Source of the DNA: Oscillospiraceae bacterium
Lineage (GTDB): Bacteria > Bacillota > Clostridia > Oscillospirales > CAG-272
Length of the DNA stretch: 64,000 nucleotides
Direction of reading: 5' to 3'
Assembly (NCBI GenBank): GCA_015064185.1
Contig: SVSS01000002.1
Location: 1-64,000, forward strand
Position numbers and translations under genes: made by a program. The notes below the pieces were generated by a model that saw only the letters and a list, made by a program, of their open reading frames with translations, was not told the origin of the DNA and did not search any database. Positions within the stretch are counted from its first letter, which is position 1. The number at the start of each line of letters is the position of its first letter. This document shows positions 1-8,841 of the stretch, piece by piece.

Positions 1-32
1 CAAATAAAAATCATTAATGGAGGGTCAGCAAA

Positions 33-1088
33 ATGACAACTGAAAGAATCTTGGATAGTAGAATCCAAATCCGAAACGACACGGCGGCTAACTGGAAGGC
101 TGCCAACCCCGTCCTTCTTAAGGGCGAGCTTGGTATCGAGATTGATACCAGAAAGATGAAAATCGGTGACGGCATCAGCGCATACACCGCGCTCAAGTAC
201 GTGAGCGAGGACATCGTTGTGGGCAACACCAGTCCTACCGATGCCGACACCAACTACGACGTCGGTGAGCTTTGGATTAACCAGAGTGAGAAGACCGCAC
301 ACGTACTTATTGCCACCTCGGATACTTCGGCGGTATGGAAAAGACTTGTCACCGCAGAGGAAATTGTGGTAGTGGCAGAGTCTATCGTGGCGCAGAAGCT
401 CAAGACCGCAAGAGCCATTTCCCTTGCAGGAGATGTAACGGGTGTTACGACCTTTGATGGTTCTGCCGATGCGACTATTACCGCTATTTTGGTAAATACA
501 GGCGCAACCGCAGGTACTTATACCAAGGTGACCGTAAACGAAAAGGGCCTTATCACAAAGACCGAACTTCTTACTCCCGATGACATCCCCGCACTCACGC
601 TTGCAAAGATTACCGATGCAGGCACGGCGGCAGCAAGAAATGTCGGTGAGGAGGTTGGTAACCTTGTAGAGGTCGGCGCAAATGGTAAAATTTCCGATGC
701 CGTTCTTCCGCCTCTTGCAATTACCGACACTCACGCCGTAGCGGATGAGGCTGAAATGCTTGCTCTCGATGCACAGCGTGGTGATATTGCCATCCGTGCG
801 GACGAGAACAAGTCCTACATCCTCAAGCAGACTCCCGCAACTGACCGCACCAACTGGCTTGAACTCAAATCCCCGGATTGTAAGGTTCATTCGGTAAACG
901 GCAAGGTCGGTGATGTGGTGCTTTCCACTACGGACGTTAGTGAGGGTGAAAACCTTTACTACACCGAGGCGAGAGATACCGCAAACTTTGAGGCAAATTT
1001 CGTAAAGAAAACCTCGAAGGAACTCTCTGACGGCGCAACTGTTCTGCACGAAACCGATAGCTTTATTATCAACGGCGGCAACGCTTAA
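33..1088 (+). CDS. Phage tail fibre / tail-tip protein with Mtd-type N-terminus
   Basis: A 351-residue structural protein, probably part of the host-recognition apparatus at the phage tail tip. The N-terminus (about residues 5-55, with NPVLLKGELG at 25-34 and KMKIGDG at 41-47) matches the tail-fibre attachment module seen in major-tropism-determinant-like proteins. The middle is rich in A, T, D, G and contains tail-fibre-like phrases such as SLAGDVTGV and LTLAKITDAGTAA. GGAGGG lies 10 bases before the ATG. The next gene, 12 bases downstream, repeats the same N-terminal module, so the two are paralogues and likely attach to the same tail structure. Family assignment is firm; the receptor is unknown. 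Confidence 0.8.
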   Translation: MTTERILDSRIQIRNDTAANWKAANPVLLKGELGIEIDTRKMKIGDGISAYTALKYVSEDIVVGNTSPTDADTNYDVGELWINQSEKTAHVLIATSDTSAVWKRLVTAEEIVVVAESIVAQKLKTARAISLAGDVTGVTTFDGSADATITAILVNTGATAGTYTKVTVNEKGLITKTELLTPDDIPALTLAKITDAGTAAARNVGEEVGNLVEVGANGKISDAVLPPLAITDTHAVADEAEMLALDAQRGDIAIRADENKSYILKQTPATDRTNWLELKSPDCKVHSVNGKVGDVVLSTTDVSEGENLYYTEARDTANFEANFVKKTSKELSDGATVLHETDSFIINGGNA

Positions 1089-1100
1089 GGGAGGTAAGTT

Positions 1101-1679
1101 ATGGCGGAGAGAACGATTAATTCCAAAGTGCAACAGAGGAACGATACCGCTGCAAATTGGCTACTTGTGAATCCCGTTCTGCTCCGTGGTGAACTCGGCA
1201 TCGAACTTGACACGGGTAAAATGAAGATTGGCAATGGTAGTTCTAACTGGGCTACCTTGCCATATCTTGGCGTTGGCATTACGCAGGCGGACATTTTGAA
1301 CTTTGCCTATCCTGTAGGTTCGATTAAAATTACGACCACGGCAGAAAATCCCAGTACTACCATCGGTGGGACTTGGGAGAGATGGGGCAACGGCAGAATG
1401 CTTATCGGTGTTGATGAAAACGATACGGATATTGCGGTGGCCGAGCAGATAGGCGGTGAGAAAGAACACACGCTTACAACAGAGGAAATCCCTGCGCATA
1501 CGCATACGGCTACTATTCCGACAGACGGAGAGGGCTTACGGGCGCGTATCCAAGGCAATCAAACAAACGTACTCTCTGTCGGAACGATGGATGTTGAAAC
1601 CACAGAAACGGGTGGCGGTATGGCACATAACAATATGCCTCCGTACATTACTTGCTATTTCTGGAAACGCACGGCGTAA
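1101..1679 (+). CDS. Phage tail fibre / baseplate Gp10-C-like collar protein
   Basis: A 192-residue tail protein. Residues 1-50 (NPVLLRGELGIELDTGKMKI) are closely related to the start of the preceding gene. The rest, from FAYPVGSIKI onward, is a phage baseplate/tail-collar domain: GGTWERWGNGRMLIG, then a histidine-rich stretch (EIPAHTHTATI) and the terminal MPPYITCYFWKR typical of these folds, whose histidines often bind metal in the trimer. It is preceded by GGGAGG. It is probably the short receptor-binding fibre paired with the longer upstream protein. That function is inferred from fold and position. Confidence 0.8.
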   Translation: MAERTINSKVQQRNDTAANWLLVNPVLLRGELGIELDTGKMKIGNGSSNWATLPYLGVGITQADILNFAYPVGSIKITTTAENPSTTIGGTWERWGNGRMLIGVDENDTDIAVAEQIGGEKEHTLTTEEIPAHTHTATIPTDGEGLRARIQGNQTNVLSVGTMDVETTETGGGMAHNNMPPYITCYFWKRTA

Positions 1680-1688
1680 GGAGGTATT

Positions 1689-1985
1689 ATGGCAGCAACA
1701 ATTATAAGTATTTGCGCAAGCATCATCAGCGGTATGGTGCTTTTCTTTTTGAAACGCTATTTTGATAGGCGTGAAAAAGAGGAAAAGGAACGTGATGCGG
1801 TATTTGCAAAGGAAAATATCCTCATCCTCAAAACCATTGATGCGGTTGGTAAACTGACCTATGCGGATGCCATTGCAATCCGTGACGGCAAGACCAACGG
1901 CGAGATGAAAGAGGCTATCGAGGCTTATAAAAAAGCAGACCAAGAACTCTATGAGTTCTTACTTGAACAGAATTCCAAAAAATAA
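1689..1985 (+). CDS. Small phage membrane-anchored protein
   Basis: 98 residues, not recognised as a named family. A single hydrophobic segment (about 4-21) is followed by a basic/acidic helix (RREKEEKERD) and a soluble tail. It sits between the tail proteins and the holin, with AAGGAGG before its start, so it belongs to the late operon. Topology suggests an inner-membrane protein with its bulk in the cytoplasm. It could be a lysis accessory or a structural spacer protein. No lytic enzyme motif is present. Confidence 0.6.
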   Translation: MAATIISICASIISGMVLFFLKRYFDRREKEEKERDAVFAKENILILKTIDAVGKLTYADAIAIRDGKTNGEMKEAIEAYKKADQELYEFLLEQNSKK

Positions 1986-2000
1986 CGGAGGTAAACATTT

Positions 2001-2291
2001 ATGGAACAGTATCTTGAACTTATCAGCGTACCCGCTATTGCAGCAGTGGTTTATTGGGTTATTAACCTCATCAAATATACTGTTGGCGATAACGAAACAT
2101 TCAAGCGTTTTATTCCGCTTATCGCAACGGCTCTCGGTATTGTTTGCGGTGTCGTTTGCTTCTTCTTGATTCCGACCATCGTCCCTGCGGACAACGTGCT
2201 TGTGGCTATCGTCATTGGTGGCGCAAGCGGTCTTACGGCAACGGGTACGAATCAGATTATCAAGCAACTCACCAAGAACGATGAGAAGTAA
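2001..2291 (+). CDS. Phage holin
   Basis: 96 residues with three hydrophobic segments (about 8-26, 36-58 and 64-84) and a charged C-terminus ending TKNDEK. Size, topology and place directly after tail-fibre genes fit a phage holin, the protein that permeabilises the membrane at lysis so that endolysin can reach the wall. ACGGAGG precedes the ATG. No endolysin gene follows; a terminator closes the operon 20 bases later. The exact holin family cannot be named from sequence alone. Confidence 0.72.
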   Translation: MEQYLELISVPAIAAVVYWVINLIKYTVGDNETFKRFIPLIATALGIVCGVVCFFLIPTIVPADNVLVAIVIGGASGLTATGTNQIIKQLTKNDEK

Positions 2292-2310
2292 AAACTGAAT
2301 AAGCAATATG

Positions 2311-2351
2311 AAGCCTATCTTGGATTTTTCCGAGGTAGGCTTTATTTTTTT
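2311..2351 (+). terminator. Rho-independent terminator of the phage late operon
   Basis: AAGCCTA...TAGGCTT arms around a loop are followed by a T-rich tract (TTTATTTTTTT). It lies 20 bases after the holin stop and ends the tail/lysis transcription unit. Confidence 0.85.
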
Positions 2352-2406
2352 GCGTTAAACCTTCACTTTTTCGCTCTGCCGTGGCTTTTAGGTGGAGGTG
2401 GTATAG

Positions 2407-2817
2407 ATGACCAATACAGAAAAAGAACGAATCATAGCCCTTAAAAATCAAGGGATGAGCGTAGGTAAAATAGCGGAAGCCATAGGTATTCCCGCAGGAA
2501 CGATAAAAACATTTTTACGCAGAACGGAAATAAAGCGTAAGGAAAGCACCGAGGGCGTGTGCCTTGAATGTGGTGCAGAGTTGCCCACTGTACCGCATAT
2601 AAAGCCGAGGCGATTTTGCTCCGGGACTTGCCGACAAAAGTGGTGGAACTCGCACCTGCACTTGGTAAAGCGTAAAGCCTTTTATGATTTTATTTGCCCG
2701 TGGTGCGGAAAGAAATTCACGGCTTATGGTAACGACCACAGGGTTTATTGTTCCCGTGATTGCTATGCGGAGGCAAGGAGGAAGAATGGAAAATTACCAG
2801 AACATTTTAATGTATAA
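2407..2817 (+). CDS. HTH plus zinc-finger-like DNA-binding protein of recombinase module
   Basis: 136 residues. The N-terminal 40 residues form a sigma-factor/resolvase-like helix-turn-helix (NQGMSVGKIAEAIGIPAGTI). Two Cys-rich clusters follow: CLECG with FCSGTCR, and CPWCG with YCSRDC. This suggests two small zinc-binding folds. A short gene of this type just upstream of serine recombinases is a recurrent arrangement in Clostridia prophages and integrative elements. It probably regulates or assists the recombinases. The role is inferred; the motifs are directly visible. Confidence 0.65.
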   Translation: MTNTEKERIIALKNQGMSVGKIAEAIGIPAGTIKTFLRRTEIKRKESTEGVCLECGAELPTVPHIKPRRFCSGTCRQKWWNSHLHLVKRKAFYDFICPWCGKKFTAYGNDHRVYCSRDCYAEARRKNGKLPEHFNV

Positions 2818-2950
2818 GCTCGCTATGAGTATGGCGGACGATATGCTAAAACGAGGAATTATCACCCCCGAAGAATACGGGCTTATTGAACAAAAAATGT
2901 GCGAAAAATTCTCTATAAATAGTTCCTCAATTTATCGAAATATGACTTGA
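2786..2950 (+). CDS. SHOCT-like short protein
   Basis: 54 residues. The start is set by the AGGCAAGGAGGAAG ribosome site just before the ATG at 2786, which overlaps the end of the upstream gene by 32 bases. The core DDMLKRGIITPEEYGLIEQK matches the SHOCT (short C-terminal) helical-hairpin pattern. SHOCT peptides commonly lie directly upstream of recombinase genes in Firmicutes elements. The molecular role is unknown, probably protein-protein contact. Confidence 0.6.
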   Translation: MENYQNILMYKLAMSMADDMLKRGIITPEEYGLIEQKMCEKFSINSSSIYRNMT

Positions 2951-2999
2951 TATATAACTCTTTTAGAGGTAATATACACATACCAAAAAGGAGGTAAAT

Positions 3000-4295
3000 A
3001 TGCGAGAAATAAAGGACGTTACGCCCGTAAGGGCAACCGAAATCAAACGCCTTCGAGTATGCGCCTACGCACGTGTTTCAAGTGGTAAGGATGCAATGCT
3101 ACACTCGCTTTCAGCACAGGTCAGTTATTATCAAAAAATGATAGCCTCCCACGTGGATTGGAAGTTTTGTGGCATATACGCAGATGAGGCTTTTACGGGA
3201 ACGAAGGAAAACCGAGTGCAGTTTCAAGCTATGCTTGAAGAATGCCGAAAAGGCAATATCGATTTGATTGTTACAAAGTCAATCAGCCGTTTCGCCCGCA
3301 ACACGATTACGCTTTTGCAAACAGTGCGCGAGTTCAAGGCGCTTGGCGTGGATATTTTCTTTGAAGAACAGAACATCCATACCCTTTCCGCAGACGGAGA
3401 GCTTATGCTTACAATCCTTGCATCCTACGCACAGGAAGAGAGCCTTTCCGCAAGCGAAAATGCAAAGTGGCGTATCCGCAAAGGCTTTGAGGCGGGAGAG
3501 CTTATGAACTTCCGATACCTTTTCGGTTACATCATCGTTAAAGGCAAAGTCAGCGTTCACGAAGCCAATGCAACAATAGTGCGTGAGGTGTTTTCAAGGT
3601 TCGTAGACGGCTCGACCTTGGCGGAAATAGCGCATTGGCTTAACGAAAGCGGAGTGCCGCCGATTGAAAGCGGTGAGTGGACGAGCAAAAAACTCCGTGC
3701 TATGCTCCGCAACGAAAAATACACGGGCAACGCACTATTGCAAAAAACATTCAGTAATAACCACCTCGAAAAGAAGAAGAAAATCAACCGAGGAGAGTTG
3801 CCGATGTATTACGTCGAGGACACGCACCCTGCAATCGTGGATTTGACTACCTTTCAGATAGCCAACCAAAAGCTCGATGCCGCCACGGAGTATTACACAT
3901 CTACTACAGAAGCAAGCGAATCACCCTTTTCAAAAAAGATGGTTTGCGGTTACTGCGGTGGGTATGTTAAAAGGGCAAAAAACAATGCCCGCACCATTTG
4001 GCATTGCCACCATTACCTTGAGCGTGGACGTGCCGGGTGCGAAAAGGCAAAGCAAATTCGCAACGATACGCTTGAGGCACTTTGTTGTGAGATTTTCGGT
4101 TGGGACAGTTTCAACGCCGATTTTATTTATAAAAACGTGGCGCAAATCACTGTTTTTGATAGAAATTTGGTGTTTTTAATGACGGACGGCAGAACGATTG
4201 AAAAGAAATGGCAGTACAAATCACGCTCGGCATCGTGGACTCCCGAAATGCGGGAGATTGCAAGGCAGAGGGCGTTAAGACAAAACGGAGGTTAA
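3000..4295 (+). CDS. Large serine recombinase (first of tandem pair)
   Basis: 431 residues. The N-terminal resolvase catalytic domain spans about 18-165: YARVSSGKD gives the nucleophile Ser27, and TKSISRFARN carries the active-site arginines. A recombinase DNA-binding domain (about 185-285) and a zinc ribbon (CGYCGGYVKR, then WHCHHYLERGRAGC) follow. It catalyses site-specific integration, excision or inversion through a 5'-phosphoserine intermediate. AAAAAGGAGG precedes the ATG. It is one base from the next recombinase, so the two are surely co-translated. It is shorter than typical integrases and lacks a long coiled coil. Confidence 0.9.
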   Translation: MREIKDVTPVRATEIKRLRVCAYARVSSGKDAMLHSLSAQVSYYQKMIASHVDWKFCGIYADEAFTGTKENRVQFQAMLEECRKGNIDLIVTKSISRFARNTITLLQTVREFKALGVDIFFEEQNIHTLSADGELMLTILASYAQEESLSASENAKWRIRKGFEAGELMNFRYLFGYIIVKGKVSVHEANATIVREVFSRFVDGSTLAEIAHWLNESGVPPIESGEWTSKKLRAMLRNEKYTGNALLQKTFSNNHLEKKKKINRGELPMYYVEDTHPAIVDLTTFQIANQKLDAATEYYTSTTEASESPFSKKMVCGYCGGYVKRAKNNARTIWHCHHYLERGRAGCEKAKQIRNDTLEALCCEIFGWDSFNADFIYKNVAQITVFDRNLVFLMTDGRTIEKKWQYKSRSASWTPEMREIARQRALRQNGG

Positions 4296-4296
4296 A

Positions 4297-5886
4297 ATGG
4301 CAAAGGTTACAGTTATTCCCGCCACAAGGGATTTTCACACAGGTGTTTCAAAGACAAGTAGGCGCAAACGCAGAGTGGCGGCTTATGCACGTGTTTCCAC
4401 CAATAGCGAAGAGCAAGTTACCTCTTATGAGGCACAGGTGGATTACTACACGAAATACATCCAAAGTCGACCCGATTGGGAGTTTGTCAAGGTTTATACT
4501 GATGAAGGTATAACTGGAACGAACACCAAGCACAGAGACGGCTTTAATGAGATGATTGAGGATGCCCTCGCAGGCAAGATTGACCTTATCATCACAAAGT
4601 CGGTCAGCCGTTTTGCCCGCAATACTGTTGATAGCCTTATCACAGTGCGTAAGCTCAAGGAAAAAGGCATCGAGGTCTACTTTGAAAAGGAAAATATTTA
4701 TACCCTCGATAGCAAGGGCGAGTTGCTTATCACGATTATGAGTTCCTTGGCACAGGAAGAGAGCCGTAGCATTTCGGAAAACATAACGTGGGGCAAGCGT
4801 AAATTCTTCGCAGACGGCAAAGTGTACCTGCCTTATAAATCCTTCCTTGGCTACGAAAAGGGCGAGGATGGGCTTCCCAAGATAGTCCCCGAAGAGGCAA
4901 ACATTATCCGCCTTATTTATTCAATGTTCCTTGACGGCAAAACGCCGTATGCGATAGCAAGCATTCTTACCGAAAGCGGTATTCCCACGCCAAGGCAAAA
5001 GGCGGTGTGGAAAGCAAGCACCATCGAGAGTATTCTTACAAACGAAAAGTATAAAGGCGCAGCCCTTTTGCAGAAAACCTTTACAGTGGATTTCCTTACG
5101 AAAAAGATGAAAACCAACGAGGGCGAAGTGCCTCAATACTATATCGAGGATAGCCACGAACCGATTATTCTGCCGAGAGAGTTCGAGGTAGTGCAAGCGG
5201 AAATGGCAAGGCGCAAAGGTGTCAAAGGCAATTATAGCGGAAACACCATTTTTGCCTCCCGTATTATTTGCGGGGATTGCGGTGAGTTTTTCGGCTCAAA
5301 GGTATGGCACTCTACAGATAAATACCGCAAGGTCATATACAGGTGCAATCATAAATACGCAGATAAAAACCGCCGATGTGAAACACCCCACCTTACAGAG
5401 CAAGAAATCAAAGATGCTTTTATTGCGGTATTTAATACGCTTATGGCGGATAAGGATGCGGTGCTTGATGCCTGCCGTGTGATGCAGGACACGCTGGCGG
5501 ACACCACCGAGATTGATTTCAAGATTGCAAGGTTGCAAGAATCCCAAGAGGATGCGGTAGTTCTTCTGAAAAAGCACGTCGAGGACAATATGCGAGTTTC
5601 CCAAGACCAAGAGGCTTTTTGGAAACGCTACGATGAATATGAAAAACGTGCAAATGACCTCGCAGCCGAGCTTGACGAACTGAAAGTTATCCGCATACAA
5701 CGTTTGCAAGAGGCGGAAATCATAGGCGCATTTATGTTTGAAATCCACGAGCGCGAGGGCGTGATTGAAACCTTTGATGAGAGGCTTTGGAGCGTTTGCG
5801 TGGAAAGCGTAACTGTATATAAAACGGGTGAGATGGTGTTCCGTTTCAAGAATGGAATGGAGATAAAACACCAAAAAAGTAAATAA
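4297..5886 (+). CDS. Large serine recombinase (second of tandem pair)
   Basis: 529 residues. The catalytic domain is at about 25-170: YARVSTNSEE places the nucleophile at Ser34, and TKSVSRFARN holds the catalytic arginines. A recombinase domain follows, then a zinc ribbon (CGDCGEFFGSK, later YRCNHKYADKNRRCETPHL) with an embedded coiled-coil-like region (about 400-470). It begins one base after the stop of the preceding recombinase. Both catalytic sites look intact, so they may act as a heteromeric pair or on different sites. This is the complete large serine integrase architecture. Confidence 0.9.
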   Translation: MAKVTVIPATRDFHTGVSKTSRRKRRVAAYARVSTNSEEQVTSYEAQVDYYTKYIQSRPDWEFVKVYTDEGITGTNTKHRDGFNEMIEDALAGKIDLIITKSVSRFARNTVDSLITVRKLKEKGIEVYFEKENIYTLDSKGELLITIMSSLAQEESRSISENITWGKRKFFADGKVYLPYKSFLGYEKGEDGLPKIVPEEANIIRLIYSMFLDGKTPYAIASILTESGIPTPRQKAVWKASTIESILTNEKYKGAALLQKTFTVDFLTKKMKTNEGEVPQYYIEDSHEPIILPREFEVVQAEMARRKGVKGNYSGNTIFASRIICGDCGEFFGSKVWHSTDKYRKVIYRCNHKYADKNRRCETPHLTEQEIKDAFIAVFNTLMADKDAVLDACRVMQDTLADTTEIDFKIARLQESQEDAVVLLKKHVEDNMRVSQDQEAFWKRYDEYEKRANDLAAELDELKVIRIQRLQEAEIIGAFMFEIHEREGVIETFDERLWSVCVESVTVYKTGEMVFRFKNGMEIKHQKSK

Positions 5887-5898
5887 TTATAGTCAAAA

Positions 5899-5929
5899 AT
5901 GCTCCTACGATGCTTTTTCGCAGGAGCAT
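5899..5929. terminator. Hairpin between convergent transcription units
   Basis: ATGCTCCT (5899-5906) pairs with AGGAGCAT (5922-5929). It sits between the rightward recombinase pair and the leftward ParB-like operon, so it can stop both. T-tracts are weak. Confidence 0.5.
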
Positions 5930-5933
5930 ATTG

Positions 5934-6788
5934 CTATTTGTCATCATCTGTAGGAAGGTCGAAAGTTATCGGCTCTTCGTACTCATCATCGATGCCTTCT
6001 TTTTCATAGAGCTTTCCGATGCGTAAACGATGCACATTATTTTTCTTTTTGCCATTGTACTCGATAACCATAGCCTCTGCATATCCCATCATACCGGGAC
6101 GGCGTTCCTTTGCGGTTCTTGCAAGTGTTTTGAGTGAAACCGCACCGAGCTTTTCTTTGAAAATTTCATCATCAAGCACATTTTTATATACCACTACAAG
6201 TTTTGCCACCGCTTTCATAATGCTACCAGAGAAGGAGTTGCAATCACCCTCCCAAGCACCAATGATAAGGCGGAGGACACGGCTCAAAACATGATAGCCG
6301 TAATCCTTGTAAATAGACTCAACAGTGGCTATAGCGCAAATAACGCCGTGGGTTTTCTGTGAGCCGATGGTAAGGCCGAAGGATTCCACCAAATCCCGAA
6401 TGATAATCTGCTCATCATTGCCCGCCTCGATGTTTGCCATAAACACCTCAAGGGGCTGTAGGTTCTTTACGAATTTCATCTGATTTGCGAAAATATCCGC
6501 TTCGTGTTCGTAGCAGAGGTCATCGTAAATCATACACCAGACAGGGGTTTCTCTTGAGCCTGAAACAAGAGCTACGATTTCTATGGTGTGCTGACCATTA
6601 AAAACATAATTGATGCCGTCCCTTCGGCTAACCTTGACGGGGTTGATTTGATACAGGTCAAAGTTTTCTGCAGCACGGGCAATATGCGTATGCGAAAGGC
6701 TACGCTGATAGTCTTGGTTTGACACCAAGTTCTTTATAGGTATCTGCTCGAAATGCACATTCGGCACGAACATACTGTAATCGTCCAT
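5934..6788 (-). CDS. ParB-like domain protein, last gene of leftward operon
   Basis: 284 residues. The N-terminal ~100 residues have a ParB/sulfiredoxin-like pattern: IPIKNLVSNQDYQR, then INPVKVSRRDG and NGQHTIEIVAL, the last corresponding to the ParB GxHR-type loop. The C-terminal two thirds are helical and unfamiliar. ParB-like folds bind DNA or hydrolyse CTP/ATP; here the classical ERR arginines are not obvious, so enzymatic activity is uncertain. It begins one base after the stop of the next ParB-like gene. It could act in element maintenance or as an accessory to the upstream recombinase. Confidence 0.6.
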   Translation of the reverse strand: MDDYSMFVPNVHFEQIPIKNLVSNQDYQRSLSHTHIARAAENFDLYQINPVKVSRRDGINYVFNGQHTIEIVALVSGSRETPVWCMIYDDLCYEHEADIFANQMKFVKNLQPLEVFMANIEAGNDEQIIIRDLVESFGLTIGSQKTHGVICAIATVESIYKDYGYHVLSRVLRLIIGAWEGDCNSFSGSIMKAVAKLVVVYKNVLDDEIFKEKLGAVSLKTLARTAKERRPGMMGYAEAMVIEYNGKKKNNVHRLRIGKLYEKEGIDDEYEEPITFDLPTDDDK

Positions 6789-6789
6789 T

Positions 6790-7728
6790 TTACTCCTCCT
6801 CTATGAGTGCGAGTAATTCTGCTATGGTATCTTGCAGGTCGCACAATACATCTTTTAATTTTTCCTTTGCACGATCTGAAACGATAGCGGCATTGATATT
6901 TTTATGAGCGCGTTTTATAGAGCTTGTCCACGAAGGAACAGTAAGAGATAGCTCAACGGCGGGGGCGTCGGGGTCAAACGCTGGCATATCCTTGACGGAT
7001 GGTCTAACGGGCGGTGGAGCAACTACAGTGTTTTTTCTTGGCGGTCTGCCTCGGTGAGGTTGGTTCATTTGGATGCTATAAGTTTTTTGCTCCTCACCGA
7101 AATCCGCCCTCCGAAGTTCTGATGCGGAAAGTTTAGAAAGTTCCACGACACGTTGGTGTGGGAGCTTTAGCCGACCTGCGAGGATTTTAGGTAAGACCTC
7201 GGGATATTTTGCGCCTATGCTCAAAAGCGCCTTTGTATAAATAGCGTACTTTTGAATGGTGGCGTGAGTGACGTTGTTTTCATCGGCTAATCGTTGCGCC
7301 GTTGTATGCCTTGTAGGTGATTCAGTATAATTCACGCTATCAAGGGATAAGGCGGCATCTGTGCCACGCCAAGGCGTATAAGTACGGGAGCGAGTGCTAT
7401 TGAGATATTTTTCCGCTTCATACTGCATACCAATTAGGAATTTGCGTGTTTCAAAGGTCAAGTCCCGGCGTTGGAGTTGCTTTTTGCAGACAAACGCCAT
7501 AGCCGCCTCTTTGCACGAAAAGCGCATTTCTTCGACCTCATATGGGATATCGTGGCGCAGGCAGATTTCATAGCGAGTAATACCATCAATGATATAACCC
7601 TTCCAAGTAACGATAGGCTCGGTGCAACCTTCTGCAAGGAGTTTTTCTTCAAGCAGTAGGTATTCCTTTTTGGAGTATGGGCTTATAAGGTTTGTAAAAT
7701 CTTGATTTATTTGCAAGCGTATGTTCAT
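6790..7728 (-). CDS. ParB-like nuclease-domain protein
   Basis: 312 residues. The first ~95 residues fit a ParB N-terminal domain: LLEEKLLAEGCTEPIVTWKG, then IIDGITRYEICLRH, the equivalent of the DGxxRYxA loop. A central helical region (about 95-210) has HTH-like character: TAQRLADENNVTHATIQKYA. A proline-rich linker and a final helix follow. Such proteins are common on phages, plasmids and integrative elements and act as DNA-binding partition or regulatory factors. It lies 10 bases from the upstream gene and 1 base from the downstream one. Element function is inferred. Confidence 0.65.
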   Translation of the reverse strand: MNIRLQINQDFTNLISPYSKKEYLLLEEKLLAEGCTEPIVTWKGYIIDGITRYEICLRHDIPYEVEEMRFSCKEAAMAFVCKKQLQRRDLTFETRKFLIGMQYEAEKYLNSTRSRTYTPWRGTDAALSLDSVNYTESPTRHTTAQRLADENNVTHATIQKYAIYTKALLSIGAKYPEVLPKILAGRLKLPHQRVVELSKLSASELRRADFGEEQKTYSIQMNQPHRGRPPRKNTVVAPPPVRPSVKDMPAFDPDAPAVELSLTVPSWTSSIKRAHKNINAAIVSDRAKEKLKDVLCDLQDTIAELLALIEEE

Positions 7729-7738
7729 ATACGTGTCC

Positions 7739-8113
7739 TCAACTTTCTACTTTCGCTATGGTGTCCATTGCAAAAACCGCCATTTTCTCTGACGTAAGAA
7801 TGGTACCTAAAAGACGATATGTGCCGTTTTCTTCAAGACCGCCCACAACGCTGCAAAGCTCCTTTATAAAAGAACCGCTATAAATTTCGCAAGAGTTATC
7901 GGGGCCAAGCATTTCAGCATTTACCTTGTGCGACTGGTCACCCGATGTAACCTTGTCCACGCACTTAACGGCTACGATTCGCCTATTTGTGCTAACAAGC
8001 AGTTGTATATACCTTGGGTCACCAAGGGCGTGGAGGGTGGATTTATGTATTCGTATTCTATGTTTCTTTGGGTCGATAGATAGTATCGTTCCCGTTTGTA
8101 AATTATCACTCAT
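7739..8113 (-). CDS. Small protein related to the recombinase C-terminal domain
   Basis: 124 residues, no named family recognised. The pattern IRIHKSTLHALGDPRYIQLLVS, then RRIVAVKCVD, SFIKELCSVVGGL, GTYRLLGTILTSEKMAVFAMD, follows the same order of strands and helices as the C-terminal domain of the recombinase encoded two genes upstream and as the adjacent 243-residue protein. It looks like a minimal free-standing version of that domain. It overlaps the preceding gene by 4 bases (ATGA), so translation is coupled. Function unknown; it may bind DNA or the recombinase. Confidence 0.5.
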   Translation of the reverse strand: MSDNLQTGTILSIDPKKHRIRIHKSTLHALGDPRYIQLLVSTNRRIVAVKCVDKVTSGDQSHKVNAEMLGPDNSCEIYSGSFIKELCSVVGGLEENGTYRLLGTILTSEKMAVFAMDTIAKVES

Positions 8114-8841
8114 TGATTATCTCCTTCCGCATTTACGGGTGCAGGCAGAGCAGCATTTTCATCTGCCACCGCCGTGGTGTCTTTAATTGCGTAAACAGCG
8201 TAGCCATCAAAAATATTTATCTGCATCGATTGCTTATGAACGCTATACGGCAATCCGAACTGTGTCTGCCATTCCGAGGGGAACACGGGCGTTCTCGATG
8301 TTTTTGGCTTTTTCTGTCCTTCGACAAAAGTGCGCTCATACATTTCGGGAGCGTTAAGGTCGAAAACGATTAAATATTCGCCGTTGGAATGCATCAAGCG
8401 CCCAAGCACCTTATATCGATATTTCGGATTCCATTCCATCATAGACACAATCTTTGCAAAGAACGGCTTGCAAGTGATAGGACGAGGTTTGCGCTTACCC
8501 TTGGAGTTGTTGCACCAAAGGTAGGCATCCTTTGCGCCTTCCTCACAGGGGCGTAAAGCTATAATCTTGTCCGTTTGGTTTACAAGCACCTGTGCAAAAT
8601 CGAATTGCGGGAATTTAGAAATACACGCCATGTTGACTTGGAACTTAAAATCGCAGAAAGTGACGGACGGCTCTCGCATATGTGCAAAGAACTCACGTCT
8701 TACCACTTGGAAATCGTCAAAATTAAAATCGGCGGCTTCAATAACCTCATCCCCATCTGAAAGGACAGGTGCGTTTGTGGCAGAGGGAGCAGCCTCGTCC
8801 ACGACTTTTAATAGTTCCGTTATAGTATCAGATTGATTCAT
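8110..8841 (-). CDS. Free-standing homologue of the recombinase C-terminal domain
   Basis: 243 residues. The start is the ATG at 8841, placed 6 bases after GAGGAGG and 14 bases inside the end of the recombinase gene; a longer frame upstream has no ribosome site. Residues about 45-195 align with the C-terminal part of that recombinase: VRREFFAH / VARAEFFD, ALRPCEE / ALRPTDK, EWNPKYRYKV / GWNTEYKYKI, PSEWQTQFGLPY / PEEWMFSFGKPY. No catalytic motif is visible. It is probably a partner or regulator of the recombinase derived from the same domain. The family name is unknown to me. Confidence 0.6.
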   Translation of the reverse strand: MNQSDTITELLKVVDEAAPSATNAPVLSDGDEVIEAADFNFDDFQVVRREFFAHMREPSVTFCDFKFQVNMACISKFPQFDFAQVLVNQTDKIIALRPCEEGAKDAYLWCNNSKGKRKPRPITCKPFFAKIVSMMEWNPKYRYKVLGRLMHSNGEYLIVFDLNAPEMYERTFVEGQKKPKTSRTPVFPSEWQTQFGLPYSVHKQSMQINIFDGYAVYAIKDTTAVADENAALPAPVNAEGDNQ

